DNA of 64,000 nt from Doris montereyensis (taxonomy: Eukaryota; Mollusca; Gastropoda; Nudibranchia; Dorididae). Within the stretch, counting starts at the first letter, position 1. The number at the start of each line of letters is the position of its first letter. The position numbers were made by a program, and so were the translations under genes. The notes under the pieces are model-generated. The model worked only from the letters and a program-made list of their open reading frames with translations. It was not told the DNA's origin and ran no database searches. Shown here piece by piece: positions 12,500 to 36,339 of this stretch. The stretch is taken from the NCBI GenBank assembly GCA_037039925.1, contig JAXRKP010001022.1, forward strand, positions 98,501-162,500, read 5' to 3'.

Positions 12500-14240
12500 A
12501 GACAATAGATTGGTAAACATCTGGTGTATGGGCATTTCAAATTGGAACAATGATAAATGTTCTCCCAGTTAGCCTTCTAAAGAAGATGGACTGTATGGCT
12601 TGGAAGCCCTAGCCGTTCATCCCCAATCCTTGCTCTTTTTATCAATCTTGTTTAATAGACATGTTATGACGAATGAATAAAGGGAATTTGGTGTTATCTT
12701 ATTTCTCTCCGAAAATAATCACAAGCAAAAAATGTTCTTAAAATCCTTTCTTTTCTTTCCTATTTGTTGTTGAAAAATTTGAGATTTCAAAAAATGATTT
12801 GCAATGCTTAAATTCTAAATAGTGACATATGTCATTTGACAAGAGATTCAAAAGGCCTATAAAAAAAAGTGTTCAACAACCTTAAATGTGAAGCGTCTTT
12901 TGAAAACATCTGATATAAAATCAAGCAATAACATATTTGTAACCATGATGTTGAATCCTTTATAGGCCTTATTAGGCACAGCTTTAGTTTACAATTCAAA
13001 CTTTAAAATGTTCCATTCACAAAAAAGTAAACCACCATTCAATCAAAGAGCCTACAACAGTTCTGTTAAATGCTGTCTTCATAATAATATAAAGTACTCA
13101 TAAATGCTTTGTCTTAACATTTAACAATGACCTAAAAGAAAATAAATAGATACAAAAATCAAAACACTGAAAGATAACAAATACAAGACAAAACTTCACT
13201 CCTATCACTTTCAAAATCTTTGGTGAAGCCTGATAAATATTTGCTACAAAAACCCCCAACAAAAACACTAACAACCACACACTAAATTCTAACAGAATAA
13301 GTCCAGTAAAGTCAAGTTTACCCAAATGGAGAAAAAAGGACATTTATGACAAATAGGATCATCCATTAGATAACAACTCCATAATTACTCTGGAAGTGTT
13401 AAAGAGGATTTGTAAATATCACCATTTTCCAATGCAAGCACCCACAGGTTATTTTTTTTCAAGGAAGGACAAATCATAACGTACGCACTAATCTCATCTA
13501 TTTGTTTGTTTCATTGCAATCTACCATGTCCACCATATGCAGTGATCTCAGGGTGAATTAAGAGGAAACAACTAGATGAAAACATGTGTAAGAGTGAAAA
13601 GAAGCAGTCGTGCCCTTCAACCACCCACTACGCACAATCAAACTAAAAAATGTATTAATCCTATGGAATAACATGCTGGATATAAAGAAATCAATCATGA
13701 GAGAGGCAGAGACGGGGTGGGTGGATTGAACATATGAACATACAAACACACAACCATGCACACACACACGAAATGTAATCAATGTTGATTTCACCGGTAT
13801 CAAGTTAGTTTGGGTGTAAAGTAAAATGGAAATGTCACAAAGCCATGAGTGTTATAGAGAAGTGAAAATGTACAAAAAAGCTTCTCAAAAAGATGAATAA
13901 AACAGAAGACAGGAAATCACAGTGATTATAATATTATACTGGTAGAGACACAAACTCTTTCTTCCCTTTTGATCATTATAGTACTTTGGACTGTTTGGGA
14001 ATCAAAGTACTCTACAGTCCTTCTAATGCAGCAGCACATCGATTTTCAAAATGATATCATTCCAGACATCACTCAGTATCATGGCCACACCAAGTTATCC
14101 TGCACGGAGAGCCACTTGAAATATAACTGATTATTTCCTGTGAACATTACTACAGGAAAATAATGATTCTTATATCTTGCAGTTCCTCAAACAAGGTATA
14201 CACATGAAAGATAATTTGGATATGATTTCACTGGGCCACT
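12500..14240. other. AT-rich non-coding DNA
   Basis: No coding exon recognised. It contains one minus-strand copy of the CACCGCATATGGTG-type dispersed repeat at about 13500-13560 (TCCACCATATGCAGTGATCT), ending in the same AATGAAACAAACAAA-like tail. Confidence 0.5.
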
Positions 14241-14245
14241 ATTCT

Positions 14246-14345
14246 CTATCACATGTGTAAATAGAAGATCATCTATTACATGTATAAAAAAAGATCCTCT
14301 ATCACATTTATAAATAGAAGATCATCTATCACATGCATAATTAGA
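14246..14345. repeat. Short tandem repeat, about 32-bp unit, three to four copies
   Basis: The unit is approximately CTATCACATGTRTAAATAGA then AGATCAT. Copies begin near 14247, 14271, 14300 and 14327 with substitutions and length changes. Confidence 0.7.
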
Positions 14346-15039
14346 CAAACCCCTATCCTTCAAGCATAGGCATTATTCAACGTCATAGTTACTAATTTGA
14401 TGAATCAAGAGTTTCATAACATATGTATAACAACAATAGTTTACACAAGCATCTTCTAATTCTATAAAGGTCTGGAAAGTAAGAGTGCAAACAAGGTTGG
14501 GTTTTTTGTACGTTGTTTTGTTCTTGCTGTAAATATGATGAAGGTAATGCAAAATGTTTAAAAAATACATTTTTAGCATTCTCTGTAATCACTTCAAACT
14601 GGGCTGTTTTTTTTTTAAACAAATCAACCAACCTTAAATAACACTAGATTACTTCTGATCCTTTTCCTTAGAAAATTAATTCACAAATCTTAATTAGTAA
14701 AATTCTAGACACTGCATTGACAATAACGTTTCTGTCAATCAAGTTCATAGTAACAGAAAACAAGACTTTAAATAAATTCATTAGATCATATGCACCTGGA
14801 GAGCTAATCTATAACTGCAATAGAAACTTTCTCTTTCGGGTGATACTTTGAAAAGACAGTAATTTAAATTATCTTTACCTATATATAATAAATATATTTA
14901 TATATTGAACTGCATCACATGTTCATGGTGTTTTATTTTGAAAATTTAATATCCTGTTTAACACCTTTTCAGATGGGGAAATTCCTTTGAGAACAGAGAG
15001 AGTTACATCTTTTTATTTTATAATGAACACTTTCTCTCT

Positions 15040-15268
15040 TCATCAGATCCCATTCTAACCTCTGGCGTATGGGTTGAAATGCCCGAAATAATCTTTCTCG
15101 AGACTACCCCGTTCTGACATTTTCTGTTTCCTTCAGTGAAGATTAAATCTTTTGCTTTAGTGCCTCTTTTATATCTTTTTCCCACTTTCTCTAAGGTCTG
15201 TTTTACCTTGGGTTTTAGCATTGTAAACTGATTAAGCTATTCTTTTATCATTCATTCTGTTTACACAG
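15040..15268 (-). mobile_element. RTE-like LINE 3' fragment
   Basis: On the minus strand this matches the 3' end of the LINE copies at 47430-49945 and 32540-33226. It carries the C-terminal GKRPKGKRRRKWEED-like coding block in degraded form, then the conserved terminal sequence around the CCCATACNCCGAAAG motif. It is severely 5' truncated. Confidence 0.75.
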
Positions 15269-15756
15269 AACATCATAGCTTCAAAAATGTCTGAATTTCT
15301 TTAACTACAAAATTGTAACTCATCCAGTCGACACTAAAAGAATATGTGAGAGTGAATATAATTTTCTACTCACTACTCCCCACCCGTACCTGAGAGAATG
15401 ATAAAATCAACGCAATTACTTTAATATCATGATATGAATGACAATATTTAAACTTTGCTTTGCTCAAGACGTGGCAAGCATACATGATCATATTTTCTAT
15501 ACAAACTTCACATTCTCTCTGAGTCTCTGTTTCTCTGTCTATCTCGCTTCTCAGCTACACACATACAGACTGGATAAAATCACCTTCCCGTTGGTAGTCA
15601 GAGCGGCTATTTACAAAGGAAAGAAATACCAAATAAACAAGAATGTCCCAACCACAGAAGCTCTACTGCTGCTCGTGCTCTCTCTCTTGTGAATGATTGT
15701 CTTCTTTTTTCTTTCTCTAATTTTTTCTTTCACGGTCGGCCACCTCAAGATTCGCC

Positions 15757-27321
<11,565 letters not shown>

Positions 27322-27454
27322 CTGAAGAAAGAAAAGAACGAAATTTAGTTCCATTCAAAAGAAAAGGTTTTCAACGATTGACCAATGCCAACTACGATAT
27401 TAAACAGGAATTGCTAAGCCCGTCCATCGGCGAATGGCTTTTGCACTATGTTAC

Positions 27455-27477
27455 CTACGAGGCCCGCCCATCTGCAT
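27455..27477 (-). CDS. LETM1: Candidate LETM1 first coding exon
   Basis: Exon 2 opens with one base before its first full codon, so the missing first exon must end with two bases. A minus-strand ATG at 27477 reads MQMGGPR and then AG before a GTAACA donor at 27454, which supplies exactly that phase with a 132-base intron. The peptide is short and not diagnostic, so another upstream exon anywhere up to about 39 kb could be the true start. Confidence 0.25.
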
Positions 27478-28024
27478 ACAGTGGATATGGTCACGGTGTT
27501 TTCTGTATTTCTTAACAATATTTAAATATGTGCTTACTCCCATCAATCAATAACTTATATTTTGTATATCTACCAATACATTTTGCTCTAAGTCGTTATT
27601 GACTATCCCTTTTATCAAATAAAATAAACATAAACAATCAACAAAGCTGCATGAAATCAAGCTCTGCTCCAATCAATTCAAAATCGGTGTGGCTGACTAT
27701 GTCAAATATATAGTAGAGGTTCAATGAACAACATAAATATATGTTTACATGAATCATTGAAATAAAATGATGAACCAATGATAATACTACAGAAGATGTT
27801 AAATAGCCTTTCACTAATCCTGTGACCAAGTCAATTGTTTACAGGAAAGAGAACTCAAGATAAAGAGAACTCAAGATAAAAGTAACAGCCCTCATGTTTT
27901 ATTGCTTTCACAAGTGCTTACAATCATAGCTGTGGCAATGCTTTCTATCCCAGACCTAACACATCTCCTCAGTAAAATCCTTCACATTCTTTTGAAAAAT
28001 CCCTCCCTATACTTTCGTGAGAGC

Positions 28025-28100
28025 CAGCAGAATCCTAATATCAAAAACCTACCCCACCAGGGATGGACAGCTCAGCTAGTAATAATAATGATTTACACAC
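28025..28100 (+). repeat. Dispersed 60-bp repeat
   Basis: CCTACCCCACCAGGGATGGA then GCTCAGCTAGTAATAATAATG resembles 17548-17600 (CCTATCCCACCAGAGGTGGG, CTCAACTAGTAATGATAATG). Two diverged copies in the same orientation; family unknown. Confidence 0.55.
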
Positions 28101-28395
28101 CATAAATGCCAACAATTTCAAATCGAAAAATAGAATCTGACCCCAACTAATTTGCACGACGATCTGTGGTATTCCAGAAAACACTGATAATTCAATTTTG
28201 GGTAAAAAAAAAAAAGTGTGTTGATTATTCGATGACCTTTCTGACGAAGTACGACAGCAGTTTAGCAAACTCAGAATGACGTCTCCTGACTGTCATCCGT
28301 GCAATCTCGCTTGAGTCTCTGCAGTTAAGTTAGGGTTTCTTTTAAAAACTACATTCAACCCTATGCTTTTCAATGTAAATGTACAGGCCAAAAAC
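28100..28395. mobile_element. MITE family M1, copy 3 (right end lost)
   Basis: Left end ATAAATGCCAACAATTTC is a degraded M1 terminus. The internal ATTTGCACGACGATCTG, CTTGAGTCTCTGCAGTTAAG and CATTCAACCCTATGCTTTTC blocks match copy 1. The GTTGGCAGCTA terminus is not found. Confidence 0.6.
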
Positions 28396-29769
28396 AAAGT
28401 ACTAAAACAGTTATTAAAGACCAAAAGGAAATAAAGGCACAACCCCATACCAGACATTATAACATCTACTCACCCTATATCAGTATGGAAACATGAACTA
28501 CAGGCTCTACAGTACGCCAGATTCCACTGGTGGGCTGAAATATTGAATAAACACAAAGTCTTTTTATCTTTTTATCCATTGGTGTGCTGAAATATTGAAT
28601 AAACACTGGGGGATAAATAAATAAAGAAAGAAAGAAAGAAAATAAAAATAAAGAGTTAGTGGTAGGAACTATTTTGAATGTGGGCCAATCATGCATCTTG
28701 TTACAGTATAGCAACAATGGATGTCCGAGACCGAAGACTGTAACGACAACGGCCAGAACAGATGCAGTTCATTGAATGAGACAAGTGATGATAAACTGAC
28801 TGATTGATGAATATGAGCAGTTCACATGTGACAATGATAAGGGACCGGACCGAGACTTTATCGTAAATCGGACTGAGACTGAAACCAACCATCATGCAGT
28901 TCGAGGTAGCATTGGACTATGGAGACATGTTGTTACCGAGAAATCTGGTTGCCTGGCTTATATATAGCATTTTTCATAAACGTTTTAGCAGTCCATGTTA
29001 CCTAATTTGCATGAAAAGAGCGCAGTTCGTGCATATTGATTGATGTTGTGTAAGTGACAATAAATTGTTTGTGTATCTATGCGTGGTACAATATACTTAA
29101 TAAATTACCAATAAAAAGATACTACCAATGGCTGAAACATTGTTAAAATGTAATAAATTACACAAAAGGAAAGTTGTTTTGTTCTTTCTTTTTGAAATTC
29201 ATGGACGCATTTTGCCAACTGTATGGGGTTTTGCCCAAACGCGCGTTGTGTCCACACTGTGAGTGCGAGCGAGCCTGACAAAAGAAAAGACACAATCTAC
29301 ACGCTCCCTGCCCTCTAGCCACACGAGACACAAGCACTTTGCTTTCCATCTCGGTAAGTACATGTGGCGTAGGAAAGCAGCCTGTCCAATGGGAGATGTT
29401 CTTGAATCTCTTTCAAGATATAGGACAGATTTACCCAGGCCAGGATGCCTGAAGGCGAGCACCTGAAGGTGAGCAAAATAAGTTTTATTGTTAATCATCC
29501 CTTACCCTGCTCCCTTAACCCGTTAAGTCGACGGCCGGTGCCTTACCGTTGATCAGATGACTCGTTGCGTTCCGGATCGTGTGGATGGATGAAAACCGAT
29601 GCTTTTTTGTCCCGTTTTTGTAAAATTCTGTGATTGTACGCCTTTGTACTATCCTTCTTACGTGTTACGGGTTTATCGTGTGTACCATTCTGCTCAAACT
29701 GGTGCGGTAAACTTCACGACTAATAATTTTAACAGTGAGGATGCTATACGTATAGGCCGATATTTGCCA

Positions 29770-29771
<2 letters not shown>

Positions 29772-29850
<79 letters not shown>
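29772..29850. repeat. (GA)n microsatellite
   Basis: An uninterrupted GA dinucleotide run of about 79 bases. Open frames through it on both strands are low-complexity artefacts. Confidence 0.97.
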
Positions 29851-29852
<2 letters not shown>

Positions 29853-32800
29853 CAAAACCCGCCGAAAAGAAAGCGCTTTTGACGACAATGGTTCTTTTCT
29901 CCCCGTACAAGCCCCCACCCCCTCCCATCATCACTTCTCCGCTACTCCCGTCATCACTCACCCCCCTCTCTAACTATCTACAGTCACATAGAGCGCACAA
30001 ACTTGTCTTTACCGATCAATAATTGCTTCGCGGAATACGGGACGGGATGGGAGCGGTGGCTGACAAATCTTGAACTCTACTTGAACCTGTGCTATTAGTA
30101 TTATTTTCTCTCTCTCTCTCTCGTTGAAATGCGTTTTTAGTAATATTGTATTGTTATGCGAAGAAGACTGTGCATGGTAGAGACGTAGAGTCACTATCGT
30201 TGTAATGGACTTCTAAACCTCCGTATTGCCAATTATCTTGTCTTTATTTATTAGAACATAATAAATCATGAAAGCCTATTGATTGCCGGACTTCTTTACA
30301 TAAGTTTCACTCACGATAAGCCAAAGCAGGTTTTGCTAATGTAACCGAATCTAACCTGAACGGTCTCCGAATCTAACCTGATCACAGTCTCCTTTCTGAT
30401 GTCCGATCATCGTCTACATTTTTGCATGGCCGTAAGCGCATGGCCGTGGATAGTCAAACCAAGACAAAATATTCCGCAAAGCCAACCAGACAATTTAAAA
30501 ACAAAAATTTCATGATTTCCCAATAGGCTTACACGAGATGAACTACGAGACAATAGCTGGACGCAATATTACCGTTATTAGATCTCAGATCGAACAAAAT
30601 ATTTTTTGTCCGACCATGAGGTTCTGTAGACTGACAGTAGTCTCATGGTATTCTCACTCTCATTTAGAGTTACCTATGATTTTTTCGTGTCTTTTACAGA
30701 ATATATGGTCGTAGGAATACGTTTTCTTTCACTCAAGATCATAAAACGGCGCTTCTACGTATTTTTCAACTGTTTTTTTCAGCTCTTACTGTGTGTTCAT
30801 TTGTAGACATCGGTTGTTACATAATAACGAAAATCTGAAACCTGCCTCACGTGATCACTGCAAAAGTAAACAAAAATTTAGAACTCGCCAAATTTTCTTT
30901 GAACAATTCTCTTTCACATGGAATTAAAGAAAACAGAATAAAAGGTCGTTGACCTCACCTACCTTAAGGTGAAAAGGGACTTATTAAAAAGAGGGAAATG
31001 CCGTCTGTCTGGATTGCTGACGTTCAGACCCAAAACACACAAATTGAAAGCAAATTTCACAATATTATGTTTTTTATATCTGCGATATCAAAGCTATACA
31101 TGGACCAAATGTTAAGAAGATTCATCAATTAGACTTTAAGAAAGATTAATTGTGAAGAGTTCCAAGTTATCATTGGGTCCCATTTTTGTGAAACCTGCCA
31201 TGGAAAAAAAAAGAAAAAAACGGTACCCTGATCATGAAAGTCCTACCCTATTTGGCATCAATAGCCACTTTTTTTAGATACATTCATTTCTAGGTCAAAT
31301 CATGACAAACGGGACATCACTTCCGAAGAAGTGCCCCGCAAATTGGGATGCGCAAGTAAATGCGCTGGGGTGTGTCTATCAACCTTACTATGGTGTCCAG
31401 TAAACTACAGTTTTACCTAGTCTTAAGTCTAGATCTATATATCTATCTAGAATTTAGATTTGTTGATTAGATAATTACAGATAAAAGATAATAAGGTCAA
31501 CAATACAAGTCAAATTCAGATGACCGAATCAAATCTCGATCACTCACATTTTAGTTCTAGAATCTAGAATTCAATTTGCTTTGGTCTTATAACATCAGCA
31601 TGTGAATCTAATTATACTGTTTCATGGTTTGACAGGGTGCATGCCATGCTATTTCTCTGGTATTGAATCATGTTGAGGTCAACAACCTTGCCCTAACCCT
31701 AGATTCTAGATCTCTACCTTCCATTCGTCTCTCAGCTGATTAAGGTCAATTGAAATTAAAAAGTTTTCATCATAGAAAGATACAAAAACATATCAGTTGA
31801 ATCAAAATACCTGAAAGGTAGCTTAGAACTCTAGATCTATGCAGGATTTGACTTGACATGATGAAACAATAGTCTATAAAACGTAAAGAGTAGGCTAGTC
31901 GTTTCATGCAAGGATTGTAGGCCTTTTCGTATACACTCAGTGTAAATAGCCTGCGATTCGGCAATTCAGCTTTTTGACCTATGCACGATACATTTCTAAA
32001 CATGTATTCGATTCCCAAATTTCCCTGACTTTGTACTGTAAGTATTGCATCCGTAGCCTTCCTAGATGATATTTATAGCCTATACTTCGTTTTGTCATTT
32101 AACTGAGTAAAGTACTCCATGCACATGTAGGTGAGCAACGAGAATTTACTCTCGTCACACCGCATTTTTCAAAATGTCTCGGTTTTTCTTTATTTAATAA
32201 AGTATATTATTTTCTTTATGCAAGCCAAGTATCTTGTTTAAGATCAAATTGGATTCAGTTGGTAGAATGGTTTTCTGCAACAATTGGTCGTATTTAGTTG
32301 GCTATGTGGACTTCAATGGTGTCATGGTGATGTTTTAATACATGACGTATGTAGTAAGTGTATGTAGATCTTAGCTTTGAAAGCAAATAGCACCTCACAG
32401 ATGGCCTTTCCCCCCGTAATACATGTAATAGCTTAATATAGATGAGCATAACGTTAATATACTCAATTTTTTTTAAACTGGAAGCCAAGTCATCCGTCAA
32501 GTTTTGTTGTTGGTTTTTTATGTGATATTTCTTTTTTTTCTTTCTTTTCGTTATCTGTTCCCATTCTACCACCCGGTGTATGGGTTTAGATGCCCGAAAT
32601 GATCTTTCTCTAGGATGCCCTGTCCTGACATTTTCTGTTTCCTTCTGTGAAAGTTCAATTTCTTTACTTTAATGCATCTTTATATCTTGTTCCCTCTTTC
32701 GCTGAGGTATGTCTTTTGGTCTTTTACCTTGAGTTTTAGTATTGTATACTGATTTAGCTATTCTATTGTCATTTCAGTTGATTTATTTCTATCTTAGTAT

Positions 32801-33226
32801 TTATACCATCTGCTTTGATTTGATTTCTTATTGTTGTGTTTCTGATTTTGTCTCTTTTAGTTTTTCCTACTACATGTACTCTTCTTACACGTTTCATTTC
32901 AGCTGCCTGTACTCTACTGTATTCTCTACTTCTAAGGTCCATGTTTCACTGACCAGGGGAGAGTAAGACAATGAACTGCGTTGTGTACTGCCATTTGGTT
33001 TTTGTTGACAATTCTTGTTTACCTTTTAAGATGGTTATATGTCATTGCCTTTTAGATTCTCTGGCTGATTTCTTCTCTTAGTTTTCTCTCTGAGATAACC
33101 TTTACTCATAGGTAATTGTAGCTTTGAACTTATTTTTATTTAGCTTCCCTACTTACTAGATATCATTGTTTTGGTTTTCTTTGCATTTACTCTCATTCCC
33201 CTTTTATTTAGTTCCTTATTCATCAT

Positions 33227-33298
33227 GAAAGATCACACCGGGCATCTGAACCCATACCGCGAAAGGTAGAATGGGAACTGGTAAAGAAAGAAAGAAAG
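33227..33298 (+). mobile_element. Ultra-short 3' LINE fragment nested in an older copy of the same family
   Basis: The bases from GAAAGATCA through CATCTGAACCCATACCGCGA to GAAAGAAAGAAAG match the last about 70 bases of the LINE at 49880-49945 in the opposite orientation to the host LINE. The host sequence resumes exactly on the other side. Confidence 0.8.
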
Positions 33299-34407
33299 TT
33301 GAGATCAGACTGAAGGTCACTTTCTGATTTTCCAAACAGAACTAAATCATCAGCACATGAAAGCATTGATACATTTACATTTTTGTATTTTTCATTTTTG
33401 AGAAAGCGTTTGCAACTGAATCCATAAATGTGATAAACGAAAGAGGAATTGGGATACAGCCTTGTCTTACTCCTATATCTACATCAAATTTGTCAGATAT
33501 GTTTCCAGCTACTCTCACTGCACATGTTGGTAAATTGTAAGAACGTTTAATGGCTTCTATTAAATTGTGCTCTACATTGTGTTATTTTATGGAATGCCAT
33601 AGTTCATTCCTCCTCACATTGTCAAATGCCTTTTCTAAGTCAATAAAACATAGGTGCAAGTAAATGTTTCTCTCAATGAGTTTATCTTTCATTTGTCTGA
33701 TTGTAAATACGTTGTCTTTTCTTGTACACTTCATCTTGGTCTATATCCACTCTGATGTTCTTCAATCTCATCATCTTCTCTTTTCCCTAGTCTCATTTCT
33801 AATATCCTGGCATACACTTTTCCTGATACGCTAAGTAGTGGCGTCCCTCTACAGGTTGAGCATTCCATAGTTGATCCTTTCTTGTGTATTGGTACTACCG
33901 TTCCCTTTTTCCAGTCGACTGGTACCTGTTTTGACTTCCATGCTTGTTGCCATATTGCATAATGTAGTAGTTTGTCTGCCTCTCTCCCTGGGTTTTTAAT
34001 AATTTCTGAATACACTTGATTTGCTCCTGAGGCCTTTCCTAATTATACCTTTCTTATAGCTGTTTGGATTTCTTCCATTTACATCTTCAGTTGTCTCATC
34101 TTGATTACTTGTTATTCTAACTTAATTTGTCGTAATGTGCATGCTTTGGTCTTTCTCATGCTTTTCATCACTCCCCAGAACAGCTTTTGAATTGATTGGT
34201 AGCTTTCTTGAAGTCTTTGTCTAAACTCGTTCCACTGTTCCTTGTTTGCTTTCATCACTTCCTCTATGGCGATAGTTCTTTTACTCACGCATTTTATCCT
34301 TTCTTTTCACCTGTTTGTTTGCAGGTATTTCTTCCAGGCATCCTTTTCTTTTATCTTAGTTTTTACATTCTCATTCCACTATGCTGTTATTTTCCTACCT
34401 CCTTTAA

Positions 34408-35442
34408 GGGGCAGGGGGGGGGGGGGGGGGGGGGACGCCACCTGGACGCGAGTTTTGGACCAAAAGATTGATTTTCTGTTTTTTGCATATTTGGTTAAAA
34501 CGATCATTTATCTACAAGTTCATGGCAGAAAAATGTCCATATGACATAAAAAAAAATTTTACAAAATATTTTGTAGACAAGGGAAGGTAAAAACAATAAC
34601 AATTTTGACGTTAATTACCCTGACACTGACTGAGAAGATGGCAGTAAAAACCCGTATATTGGCGGTTAATCATTAAATGTGGCAACACCGAGTTGACCTT
34701 GTTTCTGCTGATACCGATCGTTGCTTCGGCTCATCTCTGTGTGATGTAAGGGGCATTACGCGTCAGTGGGTATGTAAACACGTGCAAAACAAAAACTGTT
34801 CATTTTGACGTCTGTTTTCACAACAGTGCACATCTAAACCTAGATTGATAATTCTCTTTACATTAATAAGAATGCCAGAGACTGTCAAATGAGTAAAGGG
34901 GCTACTACAACAAGGGAAACCCGTCTGAAGCGTTTGTTTTGTGTTATTTTCCTTTGATGTTTTTACTGGCATTTTTCTCGAAATGTATTTTTTTCACACT
35001 AAAATTCTATCTCTTCCGCCATTTACCGAACTATTTATATTATATTTGGTACACAGGTTCCTCCTGCCAATGTTAATAGAATGACGTCGGTTTTTTTTAT
35101 ATATTGTAAACTTTTTGAGAATTTTTTATTTTTAAATAAAAGTATTTTCAAAAATTCATTAAAAAAACTATCCAAAATATAAAATAAACCCCGACGTCAT
35201 TCTTTAGATATTGAGTGGAAAAGACGATCTACACATGTTTTGAGTGAATTTATTCATAGCTAGGAGAGGAAATATATTTTGAAAATTGGGTCAAAGTCCA
35301 AGATGGCGGCCGTTTCTATGGCAACTAAGGACGCTACAAACTTTTCAATGATATAGAATGACTATGTTTTGACAATTACTCACGTACATACTAAAAGCAA
35401 AAACCTAAACTCAAAACAAACAAAAATCACCCCCCCCCTAAC
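34408..35442. mobile_element. TTAA-flanked non-autonomous element inside the minus-strand LINE
   Basis: The LINE is cut between 34407 and 35443. TTAA occurs at 34404-34407 and again at 35443-35446, whereas the LINE copy at 47.4-49.9 kb has a single TTAA here. The insert starts with GGGGCAGGG plus a long G run and ends with a C run and TAAC, so its ends are G-rich inverted complements. It contains an internal inverted repeat AGAATGACGTCGG / CCGACGTCATTCT. No long coding frame. A TTAA target is the hallmark of piggyBac-type transposition; family assignment is inference. Confidence 0.7.
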
Positions 35443-36339
35443 TTAATTCCTACCACAGACCTCTTCAGTACACGAGTGTTTATTTATACACTTGCCACTT
35501 GTGTTATTATTCAGATCCATCTGCCTTTCACTGATAAATCTTTTTATTCTAGATTGGTATATCTGTTTTACTTCTGGTTTATTTAGTTCTTTTATTTTTG
35601 AGTTTAGTAGTTTTCTTTTCTATCCTTTTCTGTTTTGTTTTTCTCAGTCTGTAATCTTATTTCGACAATTATTAGGGGATAATCACTAAATATTTCAGTA
35701 CGTCTATTAACTATTGCATCCATTGTTCTGTAAAAAGGGGAACTGTTAACTATTATGTAGTCTATAATTGACTTTTCACTTCTGTCTTAAGTTCCTCTTA
35801 TATATTTGTGAATATCTTTATGAGGAAAAAAGGTGTTGGCTATTTTCATGTTATTTTTAGGCTAAAATCTATTAGTTTCTCTCCATTTGGAGAAGTTGTT
35901 GTCTCTCCTTCTTTACCTATTACTCCTCCTGATATTTCTGCAGTATTGCCTACTCCAACATTTAAATCTCCTAAAACCATTAGTTTCTGTTTGGGTTTGA
36001 TATTCTCTGCAACTATTTGTAAATGGTATTCGAAGCTATCTTTTTCTTCTTTGGTGGGTATTCGTTTGGTCCATAAGCTATTAATAATTTAATTTCTCTT
36101 CCTTTTGCTTTAATGTTTACCCCTAATAGCCGTAGGCTTATACGTTTCCTTTTACATTTACTCATGGTAAGATTAAAGTATGATTTGGTCCCATATTCTA
36201 TATTCATTGTCCTCTTTTCTTTATTTTTGTGATGGCCGAAATGTCTACTTAAAATTTTTCCATTTCTTCAGCTAATTCTAACTATTTTCCGTTTATTGCC
36301 CTTACATTCCATATTCCCAAAATCACAGCCCGTGTTCGT

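Larger units (their letters stand above)
27480..32535. other. Intergenic sequence upstream of LETM1
   Basis: No confident exon. 29200-30100 is less AT-rich, with several CpGs (for example GTTAAGTCGACGGCCGGTGC at 29523) and could hold a promoter, but no core elements can be assigned. Contains M1 copy 3, a 26-base duplication (GCTGAAATATTGAATAAACA at 28534 and 28582), and the (GA)n tract. 31400-31850 has many TCTAGA/AGATCT palindromes. Confidence 0.45.
32540..36330 (-). mobile_element. RTE-like LINE, minus strand, near full length but interrupted and decayed
   Basis: Read on the minus strand from 36330 down: an AP-endonuclease start (GIWNVRAINGK, EEMEKF, DISAITKIK), AYGPNEYPP, the endonuclease C-terminal half, then reverse transcriptase with WKSKQVPVDWKKGTVVPIHK and EEHQSGYRPR, a GVRQGC box at about 33460, a catalytic ADD box at about 33350, and the 3' end near 32560. 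Many stops and frameshifts. It is interrupted at 34408-35442 by a TTAA-flanked element and at 33227-33298 by a tiny 3' fragment of its own family. The best intact comparison copy is at 47430-49945. Confidence 0.88.

Noticed and set aside
29599..29973. 124-codon open frame
   Set aside because: Its centre is the (GA)n run; no conserved residues outside it.
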